Below are positions 15,644 to 22,709 of a DNA stretch of 29,769 nt, piece after piece (the first letter of the stretch is position 1; the number at the start of each line of letters is the position of its first letter). Under the pieces are notes generated by a model. The model ran no database searches. It was not told where the DNA came from and saw only the letters and a program-made list of their open reading frames with translations. Both the position numbers and the translations under genes were made by a program. This DNA is from Oscillospiraceae bacterium (GTDB lineage: Bacteria; Bacillota; Clostridia; Oscillospirales; Oscillospiraceae). The stretch covers positions 1-29,769 of the forward strand of contig CACZSJ010000172.1 in assembly GCA_902783825.1 (NCBI GenBank). The letters are read 5' to 3'.

Positions 15644-15692
15644 GCACGATACCGAACCATCAACGATACAAGATATAAAAGGAGAAACGACT

Positions 15693-16715
15693 ATGGACTA
15701 CAACGAAATCCTTGCCTCTGCACGTCAGTGCGTTGGCCCCTACTGCAAAGCCTGCCCCGTATGCAACGGCCGCGCCTGCGGCAACGCCATGCCCGGCCCC
15801 GGCAGCAAGGTCCCCGGCAACGCAGCCGCCCGCAACTTTGACAAGTGGCAGGAAGTCTGCGTCAACATGGACACCCTGTGTCCCAACGTAGACCCGGATA
15901 TCTCCTTTGAGATGTTCGGCCACCGTTTTGTCGCCCCTGTTTTCGCCGCCCCGCTGGGCGCCCTGCCCATGCATTACGGCGACAAGTACAACGACCAGCA
16001 GTACAACGCCATTCTGGTCAAAGCCGCGGCGGACTATGGCCTCATGGCCCTCACAGGCGACGGCGTCGATCCGGAGATCATGAAGGCTGCCGTGGTGGAC
16101 ATGGGCAAGTCCGGCGGCATGGGCTGCCCCACCATCAAGCCCTGGAACAAGGAGTTCGTCTTTGAGAAGCTGGACGCGGTCAAGGCCGGAAAGATCTTTG
16201 CCGTGGCTATGGACGTAGACGGCGCGGGTCTTCCCTTCCTGAAGGCCATGAACCCCAACGCGGGCAGCAAGTCCGTAGAGGAGATGCGGGAAATCATTTC
16301 CTACGCCCAGATGCCCTTCATTGTCAAGGGGATCATGACCCCGGCCGGCGCCCTGAAGGCCGCGGAAGCCGGCGCCAGCGCCATCGTGGTATCCAATCAC
16401 GGCGGCCGTGTTCAGGGCGGCGTACCCTCCACGGCGGAAGTTCTGCCCGCCATCGCGGAAGCGGTAAAGGGCAAGCTGACCATCCTGGTAGACGGCGGCA
16501 TCCGCTCCGGTGTGGACGTATTCCGCGCTCTGGCTCTGGGTGCGGACGCGGTGCTGATCGGCCGCCCGGTGCTCACCGCCATTTACGGCGGCGGCGCCGA
16601 GGGCTTCCGGGTGTACATGGACAAGATTCTGGGCGAGTTGAAGTCCACCATGACCATGTGCGGCGCGGCCAGCCTGCAGGAAATCACCCGGGACAAGGTC
16701 TGGCTGGAGAAGTAA
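15693..16715 (+). CDS. FMN-dependent alpha-hydroxy-acid oxidizing protein
   Basis: Flavoenzyme of the lactate/glycolate oxidase TIM-barrel family, 340 residues. The active-site His and Arg are in SNHGGR and the FMN phosphate site in LVDGGIRSGVDVFRALALGADAVLIGRP. In place of the usual GGRxLD the sequence reads GGRVQG. The N-terminus has a five-cysteine cluster (Cys13, 18, 21, 24, 29) followed by NAMPGPGSK, seen in clostridial members as I recall; its role is unknown. Clostridial homologues are usually called lactate or alpha-hydroxy-acid dehydrogenases; the substrate cannot be read from sequence. The ATG at 15693 follows AAGGAG. Codon use is strongly biased to C/G-ending codons compared with neighbours, suggesting high expression. 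A terminator follows at 16766. Confidence 0.9.
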   Translation: MDYNEILASARQCVGPYCKACPVCNGRACGNAMPGPGSKVPGNAAARNFDKWQEVCVNMDTLCPNVDPDISFEMFGHRFVAPVFAAPLGALPMHYGDKYNDQQYNAILVKAAADYGLMALTGDGVDPEIMKAAVVDMGKSGGMGCPTIKPWNKEFVFEKLDAVKAGKIFAVAMDVDGAGLPFLKAMNPNAGSKSVEEMREIISYAQMPFIVKGIMTPAGALKAAEAGASAIVVSNHGGRVQGGVPSTAEVLPAIAEAVKGKLTILVDGGIRSGVDVFRALALGADAVLIGRPVLTAIYGGGAEGFRVYMDKILGELKSTMTMCGAASLQEITRDKVWLEK

Positions 16716-16765
16716 GCGCCCCCTTTCCTGTCGCTTGTCCTTATTTGAACAACAGAACCGATGAA

Positions 16766-16798
16766 AAAACAGACTGCGCAGAAAGCGCAGTCTGTTTT
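16766..16798. terminator. Bidirectional intrinsic terminator between convergent genes
   Basis: A perfect 14-base inverted repeat (16766-16779 with 16785-16798) around the loop AGAAA. The core CAGACTGCGC is flanked by A-run and T-run, so it can end both the plus-strand oxidase transcript and the minus-strand operon finishing at 16830. The remaining bases between the two genes (16716-16829) hold nothing else I can identify. Confidence 0.92.
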
Positions 16799-16829
16799 AT
16801 GTTTATTGTGTTGTGTTAACCATTTGAGT

Positions 16830-17891
16830 TCAGCAGCCTGTCTCTTGCTTTACGATGCGCTCCATCTCCATCCACTTCTCTTCCATGTCGCGCAGCAGCT
16901 GAAACTGGGTGCGGCAGCGATCCAGATTTTGCTCCGGACGGTCGATAGAGAAATATCGGTCTCCTTCCAGGTAATCCGCCAGAAAACGGATGCCGCATTC
17001 CAGCGTCATGGTATACGCGCCCAAAGGCAGCGCCTGCCGCTCACTCCGGCTCAGGCTCGGACAGGCTTCGACGAAGCCGCGGGTAAAGACCCGAAACAGC
17101 TCCAAATCCAGAGAAACCTTGGAAAGATCCCGCTCATCCTCTTCTGCTGTCGAGGCGCCGAAACGGATCGCATCACCAAAATCGAACACAGCCAGACCGG
17201 GCATCACAGTATCCAGATCGATGACGCAAAGGGCGCGGCGGCTGTCCTGATCCAGCAGGACGTTGTTGATCTTGGTATCGTTGTGGGTCACCCGAATGGG
17301 AAGCAGCCCCAGCTCACGCATATGTTGCAGCCGACAGCCGCGTTCCTGCCGGGCATAAGCGAAGCGCAATTCTTCCTGCACCAGGGATGCTCTTCCCACC
17401 CGATCCGCCTGCTCTGCCTGGCGCAGCTGTCGATAGCGCTCTGGAGTGTTATGGAAATCTATAATGGTTTCTTCCAAGCGCTCCACCGGGAAGTTTCGCA
17501 GCGTGTACTGGAAGCGACCAAAGGCCCTGGCACACTCCAGAAAATCCTCCCGACTCTCCGGGCGCTGCAGGCAGAGGCTGTTATCCACGAAACGGTAAGC
17601 GCGCCAGCAGCCGCCCTGCCGATCGTTGTAATAGCTCTGTCCATCCCGGGTATCCAGATAGCGGATCATCGCCGGATTCTCTCCCCCCAGCTGCAGGAAA
17701 GCGCTGATCTCCGCCATGTTGTGCATCAGCGCCTCCACATTTGGAAAAACGTGTCGGTTGATCCACTGGAGGATATACTTCTCTCCGCAGTCCGTAGTGA
17801 TCAGATAGGTTTCGTTGATGTGCCCGCTTTTCAGCTGCTCGCAGGTCACCGGCTTTCCGTGAACGGGGAATTGATAGATCGCTTCTTTCAC
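16830..17891 (-). CDS. APH-family phosphotransferase, NahK-like sugar kinase
   Basis: A 353-residue kinase with the aminoglycoside-phosphotransferase/choline-kinase fold. The nucleotide loop region GHINETYLIT, the catalytic loop THNDTKINNVLLD (Asp base, Asn metal ligand), CVIDLDTVMPG (DFG-equivalent) and FDFGDAIRFGA are present. These blocks resemble N-acetylhexosamine 1-kinases (NahK) of the galacto-N-biose/lacto-N-biose pathway, but no phosphorylase or sugar gene is nearby, so the substrate is inferred. The start is a GTG at 17891 with a purine-rich GAGAG tract upstream. It is the last gene of the operon GTPase-NYN, ylmH, pepT, kinase, 51 nt after pepT and just before the terminator at 16766. 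Confidence 0.82.
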   Translation of the reverse strand: MKEAIYQFPVHGKPVTCEQLKSGHINETYLITTDCGEKYILQWINRHVFPNVEALMHNMAEISAFLQLGGENPAMIRYLDTRDGQSYYNDRQGGCWRAYRFVDNSLCLQRPESREDFLECARAFGRFQYTLRNFPVERLEETIIDFHNTPERYRQLRQAEQADRVGRASLVQEELRFAYARQERGCRLQHMRELGLLPIRVTHNDTKINNVLLDQDSRRALCVIDLDTVMPGLAVFDFGDAIRFGASTAEEDERDLSKVSLDLELFRVFTRGFVEACPSLSRSERQALPLGAYTMTLECGIRFLADYLEGDRYFSIDRPEQNLDRCRTQFQLLRDMEEKWMEMERIVKQETGC

Positions 17892-17942
17892 AATTCTCTC
17901 TCTCTTTTCTTCCCATCTCAGGCCGTCTTAACGCCCAAGGGA

Positions 17943-19175
17943 TTATTGTTGTCGTTCTTGCTGCGCAACAAGCTGGATCAGATGCAGGAGAATTTCCACC
18001 GTCTGATCCATGCTTTCCACACTGATGTGCTCATAGGGGCCGTGGAAGCCGTCGCCTCCTGTACCCAGGTTGGGACAGGGAAGGCCACGGAAGGATAGCT
18101 GCGCGCCGTCTGTCCCCCCTCGAATGGGTACGGATCGGGGCGACAGTCCCGCTTTGCGGATGGCTTCTTTCGCCATTTCCACCACTTCGGTGCATTCCTG
18201 CAGCTTTTCCGCCATGTTCCGGTACTGCTGCCGAATCCTCAGGTCAGCCGTACCCTCTCCATACTTTTGATTGATTGCCTGTGCAATCTCCTCCAAACGT
18301 TGCAAACGGACGCGGAAGATCTCGGCGTCGTGATCCCGGACGATATAATCCATCTCCGCTCGCTCTACGCTTCCCTTTATCTCCGTCAGGTGATAAAAGC
18401 CCTGGTATCCTTCCGTTTGCGCCGGTGTCTCCCCTTCAGGCAGCATAGCGTTGATCTCCATGGCTACGAGCCCGGCATTGATCATTTTGCCCTTGGCGCT
18501 GCCTGGGTGGACATTGAAGCCATGGATTTCCCAGTGGGCAGACGCGGCGTTAAAGGTCTCGTAGTTGATCTCTTCCGGCGCGCCGCCATCCACCGTAAAC
18601 GCAAAATCCGCGGCCAGGCGTTCCAGATCCAGCAGAGCTGCGCCATGTCCCACTTCTTCATCCGGTGTAAAGCACACGGCGATTCTCCCGTGGGGCAGTC
18701 CTTTCGCCAAGACTTGCTCGCAGGCGGTGAGAATCTCCGCCACACCTGCCTTATCGTCCGCTCCCAGAACGGTGGTGCCGTCCGTGGTAATCAGGGTATG
18801 TCCCAGCCGCCCCGCCAGGCCGGGAAAACGTGCCGGAGACAACACACGTCCGCTGTCTCCCAGGGAAATCTCCTGTCCGTTGTAGTCGGGGTGAAGCAAC
18901 GGTCTCACATTTTCCCCGGAAAAATCCGGAACGGTGTCAATGTGGGCAATCAGCCCCAACGCCGGGCTGTTCTCGCAGCCGGGGCTGGCGGGCAGCGCGC
19001 CATATACGTAGGCATGCTCGTCCTCATAAACCTCCGCAAAGCCCATCTGCTGCATCTCCTGTGCCAGCAGACGGCTCAAATCAAACTGTCTCAGCGTGCT
19101 GGGGGTCTGCGCCGCGTCCTCGGCGCTGGCTGTGTGAACCTGTGCATAGCGGATCAGTCTTTCATACGCTCGCAT
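17943..19175 (-). CDS. pepT: Peptidase T (tripeptide aminopeptidase)
   Basis: Cytoplasmic M20-family zinc exopeptidase that releases N-terminal residues from tripeptides. The 410-residue length matches PepT. Metal ligands and the catalytic site are all present: His78 in IAHIDT with Asp80, bridging Asp140 in GADDKAG, Glu173/Glu174 in TPDEEVGHG, Asp196 in FTVDGG and the C-terminal His in GPYEHIS. The dimerisation lid domain contains HPGSAKGKMINA. The ATG at 19175 is preceded by AGGAGG, and the gap from ylmH is only 10 nt, indicating co-transcription. Confidence 0.96.
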   Translation of the reverse strand: MRAYERLIRYAQVHTASAEDAAQTPSTLRQFDLSRLLAQEMQQMGFAEVYEDEHAYVYGALPASPGCENSPALGLIAHIDTVPDFSGENVRPLLHPDYNGQEISLGDSGRVLSPARFPGLAGRLGHTLITTDGTTVLGADDKAGVAEILTACEQVLAKGLPHGRIAVCFTPDEEVGHGAALLDLERLAADFAFTVDGGAPEEINYETFNAASAHWEIHGFNVHPGSAKGKMINAGLVAMEINAMLPEGETPAQTEGYQGFYHLTEIKGSVERAEMDYIVRDHDAEIFRVRLQRLEEIAQAINQKYGEGTADLRIRQQYRNMAEKLQECTEVVEMAKEAIRKAGLSPRSVPIRGGTDGAQLSFRGLPCPNLGTGGDGFHGPYEHISVESMDQTVEILLHLIQLVAQQERQQ

Positions 19176-19185
19176 GGCAACCTCC

Positions 19186-19932
19186 TTACAAATACAGCTC
19201 CGCGTACACGAACTGCCGTCCCTTCCGAGAGGCGCCGCCGAAGCCGGTGATTTTTCCCTTTCCCATTCCCCGGAGAGACAAGACGTCTCCCTCGTGGACC
19301 AAACAGTCCGGTTTAAGGGACTGTGAATAGTTTAAACTGACACTGCCGGCGGCGATCTGACGGGCAGCTTCCGTCCGGGACAGTTTGAACAGCCCGGCCA
19401 GCACCGCATCCAGCCGCGTGCTCTGCACCGTAAAGCTCCTCTCTTCCACCCGCCGCTCCAGCCGCGGCACTGCATCCGGCGTTATTTCCTCCGCCGTCAC
19501 GCTCACCCGCCCCGCCTGATGCAGGTTCAACAGGTGCTGTAAAACACTGGGCAGGCAGAAAATCCAGGCGGTCTCCCCGTCTATGAGAATGTCGCCGACC
19601 CATTCCCGTCCCACGCCCATGCCCAGAACCGCGCCCAGATAGTCCCGATGTCCGGGGCGCCCGAAATGGGCCGTCAGTTTCATGGCGCGCAAATACGCCT
19701 TCGGCTCAAATGCCTCTGCATCCTGCTCCTCCGGCAGGAAAAAGCCCAGGGTCCGCTCGCTGTCCGGCTGTCCGCCGTAAAACAGCAGCCGACAGCCCAC
19801 CCGCTTTTTTCCCCAGGTCTCCAGCTGGAAACGCTCCGCCGGGCTAAGAAACCCAGTCACGGTAACGCAGCCTTTGCGTTGACAGCGGTCAAGCAAATCC
19901 TCCGCCCGCCGCAGCAATTCATGATTTTCCAT
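19186..19932 (-). CDS. ylmH: YlmH-like S4-domain RNA-binding protein
   Basis: A 248-residue protein with the YlmH layout: an N-terminal region (about 1-80), a central RNA-binding region with HRDYLGAVLGMGVGREWVGD, and a C-terminal S4 domain (about 175-240, SSTRLDAVLAGLFKLSRTEA-type and GDVLSLRGMGKG). The first of those reads STRLDAVLAGLFKLSRTEAA here. YlmH of Bacillus binds the 50S-peptidyl-tRNA complex and can act in ribosome-associated quality control; older work linked it to division genes. Its ATG lies inside the last codons of the upstream GTPase-nuclease gene (14-nt overlap), which strongly suggests translational coupling. In many Firmicutes ylmH sits beside divIVA, which is not the case here. 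Confidence 0.88.
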   Translation of the reverse strand: MENHELLRRAEDLLDRCQRKGCVTVTGFLSPAERFQLETWGKKRVGCRLLFYGGQPDSERTLGFFLPEEQDAEAFEPKAYLRAMKLTAHFGRPGHRDYLGAVLGMGVGREWVGDILIDGETAWIFCLPSVLQHLLNLHQAGRVSVTAEEITPDAVPRLERRVEERSFTVQSTRLDAVLAGLFKLSRTEAARQIAAGSVSLNYSQSLKPDCLVHEGDVLSLRGMGKGKITGFGGASRKGRQFVYAELYL

Positions 19933-22504
19933 CTTTCAGCCTCGTTTTGTGTGCGTTGCGGTTGCTGTCCTCCAGCACCGTCCGAATCCTCGCCAGCACG
20001 TCCTGCACCTCCACAGCAAACTCCGTCGAGGAGCTGCGCAGTACGCCGGAGCGAAGCGCTGACAGTCGGATCAAATTGTCGCTGGTGATCACACGCACCG
20101 CGTAGTTTCTGCCGATTTCTCCCACCAGGCGTTCAATATAGGCGTCTCCGGTCTCCCCGTCCTTGGTAAAGGCCACGTGGATGTTGTGGTACTCGCTGCG
20201 CTGCCCGGGATTGCCGGGCCTCCGGTAGCCGTCAAAAACCAGCACCAGCTCCGCCCGGGTGTATGCGCAATAACTGGACAGCATGTCCATCAACCTGCTT
20301 CGGGCCAGATCCAACTGCTCAGCCGCCAGGGCCTTGAGTTCTTCCCAGGCAAAGATCAGATTGTACCCGTCTACAATCAGGTACTGTTGTTTTTGCTCCG
20401 TAGGCGGCGGGGCCTCCGGCGCCTCGTTGCGCACGGGCGCAGAATAAGAGCGGCGACGGATCGGCCCGAATTCCCGCTCCATGATCGCCTCCAGCTCTCG
20501 CTGGTCAATGCTGATGCTCCGGTGAACCGCCGGTTCCGGATCATCTTTGGTTCCCGGGAGACAAGTCTCCAAATGCATGTATGCGGGCACCTGATCCCAC
20601 TTGACCAAGAACCCCGCCCCGTGGGCGCAAAACACGGAATCCGCCGTGTTCTCCGGATCCCGCTCGGGATCGTAGCCCATGCTTTCCACCAGCTCCTGCT
20701 GTCTGCTGCACGGCCGGTATCCGTCCGGCTGCAGGCTGATTCTTCCCCGCCCGTGGGTATAGGCCAGAAGCTCCGTCTGATACTCGCCCAGCCCGGCAAC
20801 CGGCGCGCTGCCCTTCAGGCACAGCATGCCGTCCTGCAGTTCCTCCGGAGAGTCGAAACTGCCGTCCATGCTGCGGATGTCGCTGATGGCCCGACCGATC
20901 TGCTCGGCTGGAACTTCCAGGGAGAAGGCATACCAGGGCTCCAGGAGCACGGAACGCGCCTGCATCAGCCCCTGCCGCACCGCACGCCAGGCCGCCTGAC
21001 GAAAATCGCCGCCTTCTGTGTGTTTCAAGTGCGCCTTGCCCGCACACAGCGTGATTTTGATATCGGTAATGGGTGAAGCGGTCAGCACACCCAAATGTTG
21101 TTTCTCCTGCAAATTGGACAGGATCAGCCGTTGCCAGTTTCGATCCAGCTCGTCCTCGGGACAAGTGCTGTCCAGCACGATCCCGCTGCCCGGAGGCAGC
21201 GGCTCCAAAAGAAGATGCACTTCCGCGTAGTGGCGCAGGGGCTCAAAATGGCCCACGCCCTCCACGGTGTCCGCTATGGTCTCCCGGTACAGAATCCGCC
21301 CTCTGTCCAACGTCAGCTCCACGTCAAAGCGATCCCGGACCAGACGTTTGAACACCTCCGCCTGTACTTTGCCCATCAAGCGCACGGATATTTGCCGCTG
21401 CGCCGCATCCCAGTCCACGTGCAGCTGGGGATCCTCTTCATCCAGCAGCTGCAGCTTGGGCAGAAGCTGCGCCGCGTCCACTCCCTGAGGCAGGCCGAGC
21501 CGATAGCTGACAACCGGCTCCAGCAATCGCGGCGCCGCGTCCGGCTCCCCGCCCAATCCCTGGCCCGGCCAGGTGGCGCTGAGGCCCAGCACTGCGCAGA
21601 TTTCTCCCGCTTCCACCGTCTCCACCGTCTCATATTTCGTTCCGGAATACAAGCGAAGCTGGGTGCATTTTTCTTCCCGTTCTTCGCCCCTCTCGTCCCG
21701 ATAGCGCAGCGGCATCCGCACCCGGAGGCTTCCACCGGTCAGCCGCAGGTAGCTCAGACGTTGCCCCTGGGTATCCCGGCCAATTTGAAACACCCGCGCA
21801 GCGAAGTCCTCCCTGGGCTGCGGCACAGGCGCATAGCGGTCCAAGGCATCCAGCAGCGCGTCAACGCCATCCAGCTTGAGGCCGGAACCAAACAGGCAGG
21901 GTACCAGCTCACGCCCGGCAATCAGCCCGGCAATCTCTCGCTGCTCCAAACACCCGTTCTCCAAATAGCGCTCCATGGCCTGCTCGCTGCGAAGGGCAAG
22001 ACCTTCCCAAAAAGCTTCGTCCTGTCTGGAAAAATTCAGGCATTTATCCCCCAGCCGTTTTTGCAGCTGCGCTGTCAGCGCCGTTTCTCCAGGCCCCGGC
22101 AAGTCCATCTTACTGACAAACACAAAGCAGGGCACCTGATACTGCTCCAGCAGCCGCCAAAGCGTCTCTGTGTGGGCTTGTACGCCGTCGGTTCCGCTGA
22201 TGACAAGCACCGCGCAGTCCAAAACCGAAAGACACCTCTCCGTTTCTGCGGAGAAATCCGCATGTCCCGGCGTGTCCAGCAAGGTCACAGACGTATGAGG
22301 CAGGGTGAAGCGCGCCTGCTTGGAAAAGATGGTAATGCCCCGCTCCCGCTCCAGCCAGTGCGTATCCAGATAGCTGTCCCGATGGTCTACCCGGCCAAGT
22401 TTTTTGATTTTTCCCGCACGATACAGCATGGCCTCGACCAGGGTGGTTTTCCCTGCGTCCGCATGAGCCAGAATGCCGATCACAGTCTTTCGTTCCGTTT
22501 GCAT
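19919..22504 (-). CDS. TetM/EF-G-like ribosomal GTPase fused to a C-terminal NYN (YacP/Rae1-like) nuclease domain
   Basis: An 861-residue translation-factor GTPase. G1 is AHADAGKTT (14-21), G2 RGITI (56-60), G3 DTPGH (77-81) and G4 SKMD (131-134, usually NKxD). EF-G/TetM domains II-V follow to about residue 600 (ITDIKITL, LLEPWYAFSLEVP, GEYQTELLAYTHGRG). Residues 601-707 form a linker. A NYN domain (about 708-845) follows, with VDGYN (Asp712, Asn715), VFDGY (Asp758), GETGDAYIE (Asp787) and TSD (Asp809). These match YacP/Rae1, a ribosome-associated mRNA endonuclease. The TetM loop YSPVSTP is replaced by HLKHTEG, so classical tetracycline resistance is unlikely. The ATG at 22504 lacks a Shine-Dalgarno and abuts a predicted transcription start. 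A TTG at 22540 is in frame but falls on the -35 element. The stop overlaps ylmH by 14 nt. The function is inferred. Confidence 0.9.
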   Translation of the reverse strand: MQTERKTVIGILAHADAGKTTLVEAMLYRAGKIKKLGRVDHRDSYLDTHWLERERGITIFSKQARFTLPHTSVTLLDTPGHADFSAETERCLSVLDCAVLVISGTDGVQAHTETLWRLLEQYQVPCFVFVSKMDLPGPGETALTAQLQKRLGDKCLNFSRQDEAFWEGLALRSEQAMERYLENGCLEQREIAGLIAGRELVPCLFGSGLKLDGVDALLDALDRYAPVPQPREDFAARVFQIGRDTQGQRLSYLRLTGGSLRVRMPLRYRDERGEEREEKCTQLRLYSGTKYETVETVEAGEICAVLGLSATWPGQGLGGEPDAAPRLLEPVVSYRLGLPQGVDAAQLLPKLQLLDEEDPQLHVDWDAAQRQISVRLMGKVQAEVFKRLVRDRFDVELTLDRGRILYRETIADTVEGVGHFEPLRHYAEVHLLLEPLPPGSGIVLDSTCPEDELDRNWQRLILSNLQEKQHLGVLTASPITDIKITLCAGKAHLKHTEGGDFRQAAWRAVRQGLMQARSVLLEPWYAFSLEVPAEQIGRAISDIRSMDGSFDSPEELQDGMLCLKGSAPVAGLGEYQTELLAYTHGRGRISLQPDGYRPCSRQQELVESMGYDPERDPENTADSVFCAHGAGFLVKWDQVPAYMHLETCLPGTKDDPEPAVHRSISIDQRELEAIMEREFGPIRRRSYSAPVRNEAPEAPPPTEQKQQYLIVDGYNLIFAWEELKALAAEQLDLARSRLMDMLSSYCAYTRAELVLVFDGYRRPGNPGQRSEYHNIHVAFTKDGETGDAYIERLVGEIGRNYAVRVITSDNLIRLSALRSGVLRSSSTEFAVEVQDVLARIRTVLEDSNRNAHKTRLKDGKS

Positions 22505-22511
22505 GGGAAGA

Positions 22512-22540
22512 ATTGTATCAGTTTCCCCGGAAATAATCAA
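22512..22540 (-). promoter_or_regulatory. Promoter giving a probable leaderless mRNA for the GTPase-NYN gene
   Basis: Minus strand: TTGATT (22535-22540), 17 bases, TACAAT (22512-22517). The predicted start near 22505 is immediately next to the ATG at 22504, which has no Shine-Dalgarno upstream. A start farther upstream cannot be excluded, but I see no equally good hexamer pair in 22541-22709. Confidence 0.5.
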
Positions 22541-22631
22541 CCGCTATTCCCTATTCTCCGTCAACTGCCTGCCTCCCTGTCATTTTTGTGCAAAATATTG
22601 TAGGTTTTTCCGAAACTTTGGCTACCATTTT

Positions 22632-22651
22632 TGTTAAAGCTATGTTATAAT
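22632..22651 (+). promoter_or_regulatory. Extended -10 promoter and direct repeat before the response regulator
   Basis: TGTTATAAT (22643-22651) is an extended -10 with no good -35; start is predicted near 22658. It overlaps two direct repeats TGTTAA (22632-22637) and TGTTAT (22643-22648) with an 11-base period; a weaker TGTCAC follows at 22656. On the opposite strand they read TTAACA and ATAACA, like Pho-box half-sites of Gram-positive bacteria. OmpR/PhoB-type regulators bind such repeats, so autoregulation is plausible. Confidence 0.45.
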
Positions 22652-22709
22652 TACTTGTCACATTGCAACCTGGCAGAAATAGTACTCTCAGTAAGGGGGA
22701 TTCAATAGA

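Noticed and set aside
19919..22504. Tetracycline resistance gene call
   Set aside because: The TetM loop that displaces tetracycline is not conserved and a nuclease domain is appended. A housekeeping or rescue GTPase fits better.
21095..22603. A 502-codon open frame on the plus strand
   Set aside because: Antisense to the GTPase domains of the fusion protein. No family motif.
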